A stretch of 8,508 nt of DNA, taken from contig CAOKUH010000067.1 in assembly GCA_948472605.1 (NCBI GenBank), positions 1 to 8,508 on the forward strand, in the 5' to 3' direction. Numbering within the stretch: position 1 is the stretch's first letter; each line of letters opens with the position of its first letter. The translations under genes and the position numbers were made by a program. Origin of the DNA: an uncultured Mycoplasmatota bacterium. Its GTDB lineage: Bacteria > Bacillota_I > Bacilli_A > RF39 > UBA660. The notes beneath the pieces were generated by a model. That model was not told where the DNA came from. It saw only the letters and a program-made list of their open reading frames with translations, and searched no databases. This document shows positions 1 through 5,435 of this stretch, in pieces.

Positions 1-281
1 CTGGTGGTGTAGATAATTTTTACGAAGATAATTTTATTATAGGAATGAGAGATGAAGTTATGATTAATGGTGGCATTGCTGGAGCCCATAAATGGAATTA
101 TGCTACTGGAAACTCAAAAATCGAATATGATGGTATAACTAAAAATCAAACTGATACTAGAACTTTTGATATTTCTAGTGTTTCAGGAACCCATACCTTT
201 GGATTCAGATGCTTTAGAGATGGTGCCTCAAATCCATTTGATGGTCAATTTGTTATTGAAGAAATTGTATTTACCAAATAA
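1..281 (+). CDS. 3' end of an unrecognised beta-rich protein (partial)
   Basis: The reading frame is open from the window edge (first full codon at 3) to TAA at 279-281, giving about 92 residues. The ATG at 45 has no SD in front of it and lies in the middle of an open frame, so I treat this as the C-terminus of a larger protein rather than a small gene. The residues are rich in Gly, Asn, Thr, Phe and Ile, with alternating hydrophobic and polar strands, including a segment of the type FDISSVSGTHTFGF and a closing FVIEEIVFTK. This pattern suits a jelly-roll or galactose-binding-like beta-sandwich, as found at the ends of surface proteins and phage tail proteins. I do not recognise the family; the fold is an inference. 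A terminator follows 12 bases after the stop, so this is the last gene of its transcript. Confidence 0.6.
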   Translation, partial: GGVDNFYEDNFIIGMRDEVMINGGIAGAHKWNYATGNSKIEYDGITKNQTDTRTFDISSVSGTHTFGFRCFRDGASNPFDGQFVIEEIVFTK

Positions 282-295
282 GAATATTAAAAGAA

Positions 296-322
296 AAAAA
301 CTGCAATATTACAGTTTTTTTT
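296..322. terminator. Two-way intrinsic terminator
   Basis: The stem AAAAACTG (296-303) pairs with CAGTTTTT (312-319) around an eight-base loop and continues into a T-run to 322. On the minus strand the A-run becomes a T-run, so the same hairpin can end both the partial gene at 1-281 and the converging regulator gene at 333-788. Confidence 0.8.
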
Positions 323-332
323 GTGCTTTAAA

Positions 333-788
333 TTATTTATTTTGTTTTTTGGTTTTTTTCTTTCTTCCTACTAAAGTATCTAATGAATAATTATATTTTC
401 TAGAAAATTCTAAAGCATAGTAAGTTGTAATCAAACTTTTACCATTTTCATATTTATTAAAATTAGATTGAGAAGTAGTAATCGATTTAGCTAACTTTGC
501 CTGAGTTAGATTATTAGACTTACGAAATTCTTTTAAATTTTTAGAAACTATTTCAATATTAATTTCTGCAAGTTTTTCGACTTCTTCTTTAGTTGGACTT
601 TTACCTATTAAATAATCAAGTGAAGTATGATAGTAATTTGCTAAGTCATTTAACTTACCAAAAGGAATCATATCTTTGCCAGTTTCCCAACCAGTATATG
701 TAGTCCTATCAACACCTAAAATATTAGCAATCTCTTCTTGTGTTTTATCATAATATTCACGTAATTCTTTAAGTCTGTCTAACATCAT
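333..788 (-). CDS. Tandem double-HTH XRE-family transcriptional regulator
   Basis: This 151-residue protein contains two Cro/CI-type (XRE) helix-turn-helix domains in one chain. The first spans residues 5-62 (TQEEIANILGVDRTTYTGWE core, closing with SLDYLIG). The second spans 84-141 (LTQAKLAKSITTSQSNFNKYENGK, closing with SLDTLVG). A charged helical linker joins them, and the chain ends in a basic Lys-rich tail (142-151). XRE proteins usually carry one HTH and dimerise; two in one chain could act as an intramolecular dimer or read two half-sites (inference). It starts with two consecutive ATGs; the SD AGGTGA is 4 bases from the first and 7 from the second (start at 785), so the second may be the one used. 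It is divergent from the small XRE gene at 897 and shares its control region, a CI/Cro-like layout. The target genes are unknown; self-regulation through 828-850 is plausible. Confidence 0.9.
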   Translation of the reverse strand: MMLDRLKELREYYDKTQEEIANILGVDRTTYTGWETGKDMIPFGKLNDLANYYHTSLDYLIGKSPTKEEVEKLAEINIEIVSKNLKEFRKSNNLTQAKLAKSITTSQSNFNKYENGKSLITTYYALEFSRKYNYSLDTLVGRKKKTKKQNK

Positions 789-792
789 ATTA

Positions 793-798
793 TCACCT
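793..798 (-). promoter_or_regulatory. SD of the double-HTH regulator
   Basis: AGGTGA on the minus strand lies 4 bases before the ATG at 788 and 7 before the ATG at 785. The spacing favours the second ATG; the two choices differ by a single Met. Confidence 0.55.
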
Positions 799-817
799 AG
801 TAATAATTTTCTCTAAA

Positions 818-823
818 ATTATA
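818..823 (-). promoter_or_regulatory. Candidate -10 box of the double-HTH regulator
   Basis: TATAAT on the minus strand is a perfect -10 hexamer about 30 bases before the start codon. No good -35 is present at 16-18 bases; that stretch is occupied by the inverted repeat at 828-850, which suggests an activator- or repressor-controlled promoter. Confidence 0.45.
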
Positions 824-827
824 TTAA

Positions 828-850
828 AATACCGAAATATGTGGGGTATT
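828..850. promoter_or_regulatory. Candidate shared operator between divergent XRE genes
   Basis: AATACC (828-833) and GGTATT (845-850) form a perfect 6-bp inverted repeat with an 11-base spacer. It lies between the outward-facing -10 boxes at 818-823 (minus) and 865-870 (plus), covering the -35 region of both. Half-site length and spacing are reasonable for an XRE dimer or double-HTH monomer. The binding protein is inferred from position only. Confidence 0.45.
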
Positions 851-861
851 GTGATAAAATG

Positions 862-870
862 TGTTATAAT
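862..870 (+). promoter_or_regulatory. Extended -10 promoter of the small XRE gene
   Basis: TGTTATAAT gives an extended -10 TGn followed by a perfect TATAAT (865-870). The -35 region is poor and contains the GGTATT arm of the inverted repeat. Transcription should begin near 876-878, just before the SD GAGGA at 886-890. Confidence 0.6.
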
Positions 871-896
871 TTTATTAATTGTAAAGAGGAATTAAT

Positions 897-1094
897 ATGG
901 ACTATTTTAAAAAGTTGAAAAAAATAAGGGAAAAACATAATTATAGTTATGCTGAAATCGCAAGTAAACTAGATATAAGCAAGTGTTATTATTGGCAATT
1001 AGAACATAAAAAGAGAAAGATTTATTATGATATGGCGATAAAAATAGCTAATTTATTTAATTTAAAACCTGATGATATATTTTTTGAAAAATAA
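897..1094 (+). CDS. Small XRE-family HTH regulator
   Basis: This 65-residue protein is a single Cro/CI-type HTH domain (residues 6-62). Helices 2-3 are seen in SYAEIASKLDISKCYYWQLE, and the domain closes with the family's typical LKPDDIFFEK ending. There is no effector or oligomerisation domain, so it resembles Cro-size repressors and YgzD/YozG-type stand-alone HTH proteins. SD GAGGA is 6 bases before ATG. It is divergent from the double-HTH gene, with the shared inverted repeat between them. Downstream, 67 bases separate it from spoIVA with no convincing hairpin terminator, so its transcript may run into spoIVA. Whether it regulates sporulation or is a remnant of a mobile element cannot be told from sequence. 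Confidence 0.85.
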   Translation: MDYFKKLKKIREKHNYSYAEIASKLDISKCYYWQLEHKKRKIYYDMAIKIANLFNLKPDDIFFEK

Positions 1095-1161
1095 AAAGAA
1101 AGTTCTAAAGATCATTTTTTCCACATAGGTTTAAATAGAAAACGATGAAAGGATTAGTAAT

Positions 1162-2640
1162 ATGGAAAAAAGTGAAATAATTAAATCAATTGCGACGCGA
1201 GGTAATGGTGAAATATACTTAGGAGTAGTTGGTTCAGTTAGATGTGGAAAATCAACATTTATTAAAAGATTTATAGAGAATCTAGTTGTGCCTAATATAG
1301 AAGATGAGTATGAAAAAAGAAAGTGTTTAGACGAAATACCTCAAAGTGCTGAGGGAAAAACAATAATGACAACTGAACCAAAGTTTGTACCAAGTAGTGG
1401 AGCTACATTAAAAATTGATGAGTTCGAAACTAATATTAAATTGGTAGATTGTGTTGGATATATTATAAAAGGAGCCAATGGGCATGTTGATGAAGATGGT
1501 AACCCTAGAATGGTTAAAACCCCTTGGTTTGAGGAGTCAGTACCATTTTATGAAGCCGCTGAAATAGGAACTGAAAAAGTTATAAAAGATCATGCCACAA
1601 TCGGTATTGTTATGACAACAGATGGTTCTTTTGGGGAGATTCCAAGAGAAAATTATGTTGAAGCTGAAGAAAAAGTCATTGAAGAATTAAAGGAATTAGG
1701 TAAACCATTTATAGTAGTATTAAATACTAAAAATAAACAAAGTAGCACTGCTATAACTCTAGCAAATGAGATAAGAGAAGCTCATAATGTCCCAGTTATT
1801 CCTCTAAATGTTACAGAAATGACTGAACCAGAAATATTAAACGTTTTAAAAGAAGCATTATATGAATTTCCAGTTTTAGATATTAAAGTAGATATACCTA
1901 AATGGGTTCATGTTTTAGATAATAATAACTATATTAAAAAGTATTACCTTGAAAAAATCAAAGAAAGTGTAATCTCTGTTAATAAAATTCGTGATGTTGA
2001 TAATATATTAAATTCATTTACAGACTCAGAAATCATTTCTAAAAGTTATATAAGTAATGTTGATACTTCAAATGGTTTTGTAACTATTACTTTAGAAAGT
2101 AGTGATGAATTATATAATAATGTTTTAAAAGACTTAATGGGCGACATGGTAACAACTAAAGCAGGATTATTAAAAATATTTGCCACTTATAAAGAGGGCA
2201 TGGAAGAATTAGATGGTATTCGTGATGCCTTAAAAATGACCAAAAGTACTGGCTATGGAATTGTCTATCCAAGCTTAAAAGATATGACTTTATCAACACC
2301 AGAAATAATAAAACAAGGATCTCGTTATGGAATTAAATTAAAAGCTGTTGCTTCTAGTATCCATTTAATGAAAGTTAATGTTGAATCAACTTTTGAACCT
2401 ATTATAGGAACTGAAATGCAAAGTAAAGAATTAATTAATTATATAATGAAAGATTATGAGACAGATCCAAGTAGTATCTGGAAAAGTGAAATATTTGGTA
2501 GAAGTTTAGATGTAATAGTAAAAGAAGGAATTCAAGCAAAACTTTCTGTAATGCCAGAGAACATGCGTTATAAATTAAGTCAAACTGTTACTAAAATTGT
2601 TAATAAAGGCTCAAATAATCTAATTACAATAGTACTATAA
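1162..2640 (+). CDS. spoIVA: Stage IV sporulation protein A (spore coat basement ATPase)
   Basis: SpoIVA is a TRAFAC-class ATPase that polymerises on the outer forespore membrane, anchored there by SpoVM, and forms the platform for coat assembly. The 492 residues match the family length. Visible features are Walker A GSVRCGKST (24-32, catalytic-loop Lys30), the TIMTTEP segment with Thr70/Thr71, and Walker B LVDCVGY (94-100, Asp96). NTPWYEE-, EAAEIGT- and TIGVVITTDG-like blocks follow, and the region near 230 contains LKEALYEFPVLDIKVDIP. The C-terminal half holds the highly conserved DALKMTKSTGYGIVYPSL, PEIIKQGSRYGIKLKA, SIWKSEIFGRSL and GIQAKLSVMPENMRYKL blocks of the middle and SpoVID-interacting regions. 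The last residues (NNLITIVL) match the usual hydrophobic C-terminus. SD AAAGGA is 8 bases before ATG. The gene should be under mother-cell sigma-E control, but I see no convincing sigma-E promoter. All expected motifs are intact, so it should be functional. Confidence 0.98.
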   Translation: MEKSEIIKSIATRGNGEIYLGVVGSVRCGKSTFIKRFIENLVVPNIEDEYEKRKCLDEIPQSAEGKTIMTTEPKFVPSSGATLKIDEFETNIKLVDCVGYIIKGANGHVDEDGNPRMVKTPWFEESVPFYEAAEIGTEKVIKDHATIGIVMTTDGSFGEIPRENYVEAEEKVIEELKELGKPFIVVLNTKNKQSSTAITLANEIREAHNVPVIPLNVTEMTEPEILNVLKEALYEFPVLDIKVDIPKWVHVLDNNNYIKKYYLEKIKESVISVNKIRDVDNILNSFTDSEIISKSYISNVDTSNGFVTITLESSDELYNNVLKDLMGDMVTTKAGLLKIFATYKEGMEELDGIRDALKMTKSTGYGIVYPSLKDMTLSTPEIIKQGSRYGIKLKAVASSIHLMKVNVESTFEPIIGTEMQSKELINYIMKDYETDPSSIWKSEIFGRSLDVIVKEGIQAKLSVMPENMRYKLSQTVTKIVNKGSNNLITIVL

Positions 2641-2649
2641 TAAATTTTT

Positions 2650-2680
2650 AATTAGTAATTTTAAAGATTACTAATTTTTT
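2650..2680 (+). terminator. spoIVA intrinsic terminator
   Basis: A 10-bp stem, 2650-2659 with 2667-2676 (core ATTAGTAAT/ATTACTAAT), has a seven-base loop and is followed by a T-run to 2680, starting ten bases after the spoIVA stop codon. The stem is AT-rich, as expected for this genome. Confidence 0.8.
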
Positions 2681-2681
2681 A

Positions 2682-2712
2682 TTGACTAAAAATATTTATT
2701 TATTAATATAGT
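2682..2712 (+). promoter_or_regulatory. Promoter of the third XRE gene
   Basis: TTGACT (2682-2687) is a 5/6 match to a sigma-A -35. Two -10 options exist: TAATAT (2704-2709, 16-base spacer) or TATAGT (2707-2712, 5/6 match but a 19-base spacer). It directly follows the spoIVA terminator, so the downstream gene is an independent unit. Confidence 0.55.
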
Positions 2713-2731
2713 AATTTAAGGAGTTAAGTTT

Positions 2732-2956
2732 ATGAAATTAATAGCAACAGATTATAAAGCAAATGAAATAATGAAAATAATAAGAGAGTGGTTAGGAATC
2801 ACGCAAGAAGAAATGGGCAGAACTATTTATCGTAGTGGAAGAACAATCAGAAGTTATGAAAATAATGAAAGGCATATAACTTTAGAAGATGTATTAGAAA
2901 TAGCTAAAATTCATAATATAAATATAATTATAACAAAAGAAAAAAGTGGAAATTAA
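2732..2956 (+). CDS. Small XRE-family HTH regulator
   Basis: This 74-residue protein contains one XRE HTH domain at residues 13-68: IIREWLGITQEEMG forms helices 1-2, the recognition region is YRSGRTIRSYENNERHI, and LEDVLEIAKIHNINIIITK closes it. The recognition helix is unusually Arg/Ser-rich (RSGRTIRSYE). There is no second domain, and the target is unknown. A strong SD, AAGGAG, lies 8 bases before ATG. It has its own promoter after the spoIVA terminator, and no hairpin separates it from the HU upstream region. It shares little with the small XRE gene at 897 beyond the fold, so it does not look like a recent duplicate. Confidence 0.8.
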   Translation: MKLIATDYKANEIMKIIREWLGITQEEMGRTIYRSGRTIRSYENNERHITLEDVLEIAKIHNINIIITKEKSGN

Positions 2957-2977
2957 ACATCAAAAATATTTGTAAAA

Positions 2978-2986
2978 TGGTATAAT
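2978..2986 (+). promoter_or_regulatory. Extended -10 promoter in the HU upstream region
   Basis: TGGTATAAT is a perfect extended -10 (TGn plus TATAAT at 2981-2986), though the -35 position (CATCAA) is poor. It would start transcription near 2993, about 155 bases before the HU start codon. No ORF with an SD lies in between, so it would give HU a long leader or make a short untranslated RNA. Confidence 0.45.
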
Positions 2987-3081
2987 ATGGGAATGGTTGT
3001 CAATTAAAGGTAAAGAAAAAAATAAACTATTGTCATATATATATCAAATTGCTTAAATATGCTTGCTTTTAATAGTGTTTT

Positions 3082-3110
3082 TTGATATTTTTAGTATGTA
3101 AGGCTATAAT
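3082..3110 (+). promoter_or_regulatory. Main HU promoter
   Basis: TTGATA (3082-3087) and a perfect TATAAT (3105-3110) are separated by exactly 17 bases, an almost ideal sigma-A promoter. Transcription should begin near 3117, giving a short leader of about 30 bases. Strong constitutive expression suits an abundant nucleoid protein. Confidence 0.85.
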
Positions 3111-3148
3111 GCCCTTATAAAAAATAAAATTTTTGGAGGTAAGAAATC

Positions 3149-3421
3149 ATGTCAAAACAAGACATAATTGAAAAAATGGCTGAACAAGCTGAAATTTCAA
3201 AAGCTGCTGCAGGACGTGCATTAGATGCTGCATTTGAAGCAATTACAGAAGGATTAAAAAAAGAAGGAAAAGTTACTTTTGTAGGATTTGGAACATTTAG
3301 TGCAAAAGAAAGAGCTGCACGTGAAGGAATAAATCCATTAACAAAACAACCACTTAAAATTCCTGCTAAAACAGTTGTATCTTTCAAAGCTGGAAGCAAA
3401 TTAAAAGACGCAGTTAACTAA
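3149..3421 (+). CDS. hup: HU-family DNA-binding nucleoid protein
   Basis: HU is a homodimeric, sequence-independent DNA-bending protein that compacts the nucleoid. The 90 residues match the normal length. The N-terminal helical part begins SKQDIIEKMAEQAEISKAAA and forms the dimer core. It is followed by the central VTFVGFGTFSAKERAARE signature (about residues 42-59). The minor-groove-inserting beta-arm is GINPLTKQPLKIPA (about 60-73), with the conserved Pro after NP, and the C-terminal VVSFKAGSKLKDAVN completes the fold. SD GGAGGT lies 8 bases before ATG. The gene is monocistronic, between its own strong promoter and a hairpin terminator. The open frame on the opposite strand is an antisense shadow. 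Codon use is more GC-rich than in its neighbours (GCA, GCT and GGA for the many Ala and Gly), as expected of a highly expressed gene. Confidence 0.98.
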   Translation: MSKQDIIEKMAEQAEISKAAAGRALDAAFEAITEGLKKEGKVTFVGFGTFSAKERAAREGINPLTKQPLKIPAKTVVSFKAGSKLKDAVN

Positions 3422-3432
3422 TAGTTAAACTT

Positions 3433-3467
3433 AAAAAAGTTAGCACATTAAGTGTTAGCTTTTTTTT
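3433..3467 (+). terminator. HU intrinsic terminator
   Basis: A 14-bp stem, 3433-3446 with 3452-3465, includes two G-U wobbles and an ATTAA loop, ending in a T-run to 3467. It starts 11 bases after the HU stop codon. Confidence 0.88.
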
Positions 3468-3480
3468 GATTAAAAAAAGA

Positions 3481-3486
3481 TATAAT
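3481..3486 (+). promoter_or_regulatory. Candidate -10 box of the six-cysteine membrane protein gene
   Basis: A perfect TATAAT lies 34 bases before the start codon, immediately after the HU terminator. No good -35 occurs at 16-18 bases (that position falls in the terminator stem); TTGATT at 3466-3471 is only 9 bases away. The promoter is probably weak or needs another factor. Confidence 0.4.
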
Positions 3487-3520
3487 GTAAATAATAAATA
3501 ATATAAGTTAGGATGATTTC

Positions 3521-4561
3521 ATGAAAAATAAAAGAATAATCTTTAAAGTTCTAGGAATTACTTTAATTTTCTTCCCATTTATATTAAAAAAATATAGTTT
3601 ATATCGCATTATAAGCTTAATTTTAGGAATACTCATTTTTACTAAAGAATTATTTATAAAAAAAGATAAATTAAAACTAAAAATGCTTTCATTTTTCCTT
3701 ATTATATTTATAATATTATATAGTTTAGATTATTTTCTAGTCACTCATTTTAAATACTTACCTATATTTTCAATTGAAATTAAATCAAGCAATAACATGT
3801 CTACGTATGATAGTATATTTTATCGACTTTATAATTGCCAAAATGAAATTACGATAGATAATTTTTATAAAATGAACTATATATGCCAAAATAACTTAGA
3901 AATAAAAGAAATAAATTCATTTTTAAATAATATAGAAAATAACTATAAAAAATATAAATATAAATTTATAACAATAAAAGGTAAAATAAGTGAAATTGTC
4001 GGAAATGATTATATTTCTTTACAATCTTACGAACAAAATGTTAATTTAGTTGAACAAATCACTTTTGATAAAAATTTATCACTTAAAATTGAAAATAATA
4101 ATGATAACTTAAAATTTTATGGTAAATATGAAATATATGATGAAATAATTGTTACAGGAAAATTAGTAAAAAAAGAAAATAAGCATTTAATTATTCATGA
4201 TGCTAAGATAGAAATGATAAATAATTATGAGGAATTTAATTTAAATGTTATTGAAAATAAACAATGTGAACAAAATATAAAGAAATTAACTACAATAAAT
4301 GATTACAATTATTATACTAATTGTATTGATAAAATTTATATAAAATATAAAGAAGATATAGTTTATGATTTAATTTTTACTTTAGAAACTAATAAAATCA
4401 CTTTTGATAAATTAATAAAGAATAGTATAAAAAAAGAAAATGAAATTCAAGAATTATATCAATTACCTAATTACAGTATCTTAAAATGTAAATATTCGAA
4501 TAATATTTTAATAGGTAGTTCGATATTAGATCTAAATAATAAATTTTGTGAAATTTATTAA
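3521..4561 (+). CDS. Uncharacterised membrane protein with six-cysteine extracytoplasmic domain
   Basis: I do not recognise a named family. The 346 residues begin with three predicted membrane helices (about 7-22, 29-46 and 53-73). The Lys-rich loop between helices 2 and 3 (47-54) should be cytoplasmic, which puts residues 74-346 outside by the positive-inside rule. That domain has six cysteines (106, 122, 249, 268, 323, 343), an even number consistent with disulfides. Residues about 147-231 (KFITIKGKISEIVGNDYISLQ ... IVTGKLVKKENKHLIIHDAKIE) resemble an OB-fold: two strand-rich halves with alternating hydrophobics. The segment YYTNCIDKIYIKYKEDI, then NKITFDKLI, and YSILKCKYSNNILIGSS resembles a motif I recall from short Bacilli hypothetical proteins; this is memory, not a search. 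SD AGGA is 7 bases before ATG. It sits alone between HU and cdsA. Asn, Ile and Lys content is extreme even for this genome. Confidence 0.75.
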   Translation: MKNKRIIFKVLGITLIFFPFILKKYSLYRIISLILGILIFTKELFIKKDKLKLKMLSFFLIIFIILYSLDYFLVTHFKYLPIFSIEIKSSNNMSTYDSIFYRLYNCQNEITIDNFYKMNYICQNNLEIKEINSFLNNIENNYKKYKYKFITIKGKISEIVGNDYISLQSYEQNVNLVEQITFDKNLSLKIENNNDNLKFYGKYEIYDEIIVTGKLVKKENKHLIIHDAKIEMINNYEEFNLNVIENKQCEQNIKKLTTINDYNYYTNCIDKIYIKYKEDIVYDLIFTLETNKITFDKLIKNSIKKENEIQELYQLPNYSILKCKYSNNILIGSSILDLNNKFCEIY

Positions 4562-4579
4562 AAATGCTTTTCTCTATAA

Positions 4580-4608
4580 TTGACTTTTTATTAAGAGATA
4601 AGTATACT
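4580..4608 (+). promoter_or_regulatory. cdsA-rseP operon promoter
   Basis: TTGACT (4580-4585) and TATACT (4603-4608) are separated by 17 bases, each a 5/6 match to sigma-A hexamers. Transcription should start near 4615, immediately upstream of or within the SD region, so the leader is very short. Confidence 0.8.
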
Positions 4609-4630
4609 TAAGAAAGAGGTAAGATAAAGC

Positions 4631-5422
4631 ATGGTAAAAAGATTAATTGGATCATTTTTAATAGTTTTGATTTGTGTTCCTGTAATTATGTTAGGTGGTA
4701 TTTATTTTGAAGTATTTTGCGGAACTTTAGGATTACTTGCTCTAAAAGAAATAATTGATTTAAAAAAACATCATGAAAAAATTCCTAAATATATATGTTT
4801 TATAAGTATTATTTTAATGAGTATAATAATATTTTCATCAAGATTTAACGAACAATTATTATTTGACTATAGTTATATACCAATAGCTCTTACCATATTG
4901 TTTATATTAATTCCCAGTGTTTTTTATGATGAAAAATATAGTTCACGTACAGCAATATATTTATTAAGTTGGATAATATTTATAGGCATATTTTTTAATA
5001 GTTTAGTTTTAATTAGAGAGACAGATATTAATTATTTAATTTATTTATTATTAATAGCATGTCTAAATGATGTATTTGCTTATGTTGTAGGTAAACTATT
5101 AGGAACTCATAAATGTAGTCCCAAAATAAGTCCTAATAAAACTTGGGAAGGAACAATTGGTGGTTTAGTTTTAGGAAGTATTATAGCAAGTATATTTTAT
5201 TTAAATTTTATAAGTAGTATTAATATTTTTAAAATATTTATGATTACGATTATTTTAGCAGCAACAGGAACATGTGGAGATTTAGTTTTAAGTAAAATAA
5301 AAAGAGAAAATGAAATTAAAGATTTTAGCAATATAATTATAGGGCATGGTGGAATACTTGATAGAATAGATAGTTTAATATTTATTACTTATACAGCAAC
5401 TATATTATTAAATTTTATATAA
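4631..5422 (+). CDS. cdsA: Phosphatidate cytidylyltransferase (CDP-diacylglycerol synthase)
   Basis: CdsA converts phosphatidic acid and CTP to CDP-diacylglycerol and pyrophosphate in the cytoplasmic membrane, supplying phosphatidylglycerol and cardiolipin synthesis. The 263 residues match the family and are dominated by hydrophobic helices. The PROSITE-type signature is at 221-247: SKIKRENEIKDFSNII then GHGGILDRID, with Lys224, Arg225, Lys230, Asp231, His239, Asp244 and Asp247 in place. The usual Pro two residues before the GHGG His is Ile here, a mild deviation. CLNDVFAYVVGK (144-155, Asp147), SPNKTWEGTIGG (167-178) and GD at 216-217 are the other conserved catalytic blocks. SD AGAGGT lies 10 bases before ATG, slightly long. 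It is first in a two-gene operon with rseP. In many Firmicutes uppS precedes it and dxr follows; neither is here. Confidence 0.96.
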   Translation: MVKRLIGSFLIVLICVPVIMLGGIYFEVFCGTLGLLALKEIIDLKKHHEKIPKYICFISIILMSIIIFSSRFNEQLLFDYSYIPIALTILFILIPSVFYDEKYSSRTAIYLLSWIIFIGIFFNSLVLIRETDINYLIYLLLIACLNDVFAYVVGKLLGTHKCSPKISPNKTWEGTIGGLVLGSIIASIFYLNFISSINIFKIFMITIILAATGTCGDLVLSKIKRENEIKDFSNIIIGHGGILDRIDSLIFITYTATILLNFI

Positions 5423-5428
5423 GGAGGA
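5421..5428 (+). promoter_or_regulatory. rseP SD overlapping the cdsA stop
   Basis: AAGGAGGA begins within the cdsA TAA (5420-5422) and lies 7 bases before the rseP ATG. A terminating cdsA ribosome therefore lands on the rseP initiation site, so the two are probably translationally coupled. Confidence 0.85.
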
Positions 5429-5435
5429 ATATATT

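Noticed and set aside
166..390. Plus-strand open frame of 74 codons overlapping the partial gene and the terminator
   Set aside because: It crosses a terminator, has no SD, and its sequence is a frame-shifted reading of the 1-281 gene followed by T-rich terminator and antisense DNA.
1102..1131. Possible sigma-E promoter for spoIVA (GTTCTAAA ... CATAGGTT)
   Set aside because: Only CATA and the last T fit the -10 and the -35 is a poor match, so it is too weak to report as a feature.
2987..3007. Tiny open frame beginning at the ATG after the upstream HU-region promoter
   Set aside because: It is only six codons long, overlaps the expected start site and has no SD.
3115..3399. Minus-strand open frame of 94 codons opposite HU
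   Set aside because: It is an antisense shadow of the strongly conserved HU gene, with no SD or promoter of its own.
4571..4598. Imperfect inverted repeat TCTCT/AGAGA with TAAT/ATTA inside, considered as a terminator for the 3521-4561 gene
   Set aside because: The stem is weak with a bulge, no T-run follows, and it overlaps the cdsA -35. I see no good terminator for that gene.
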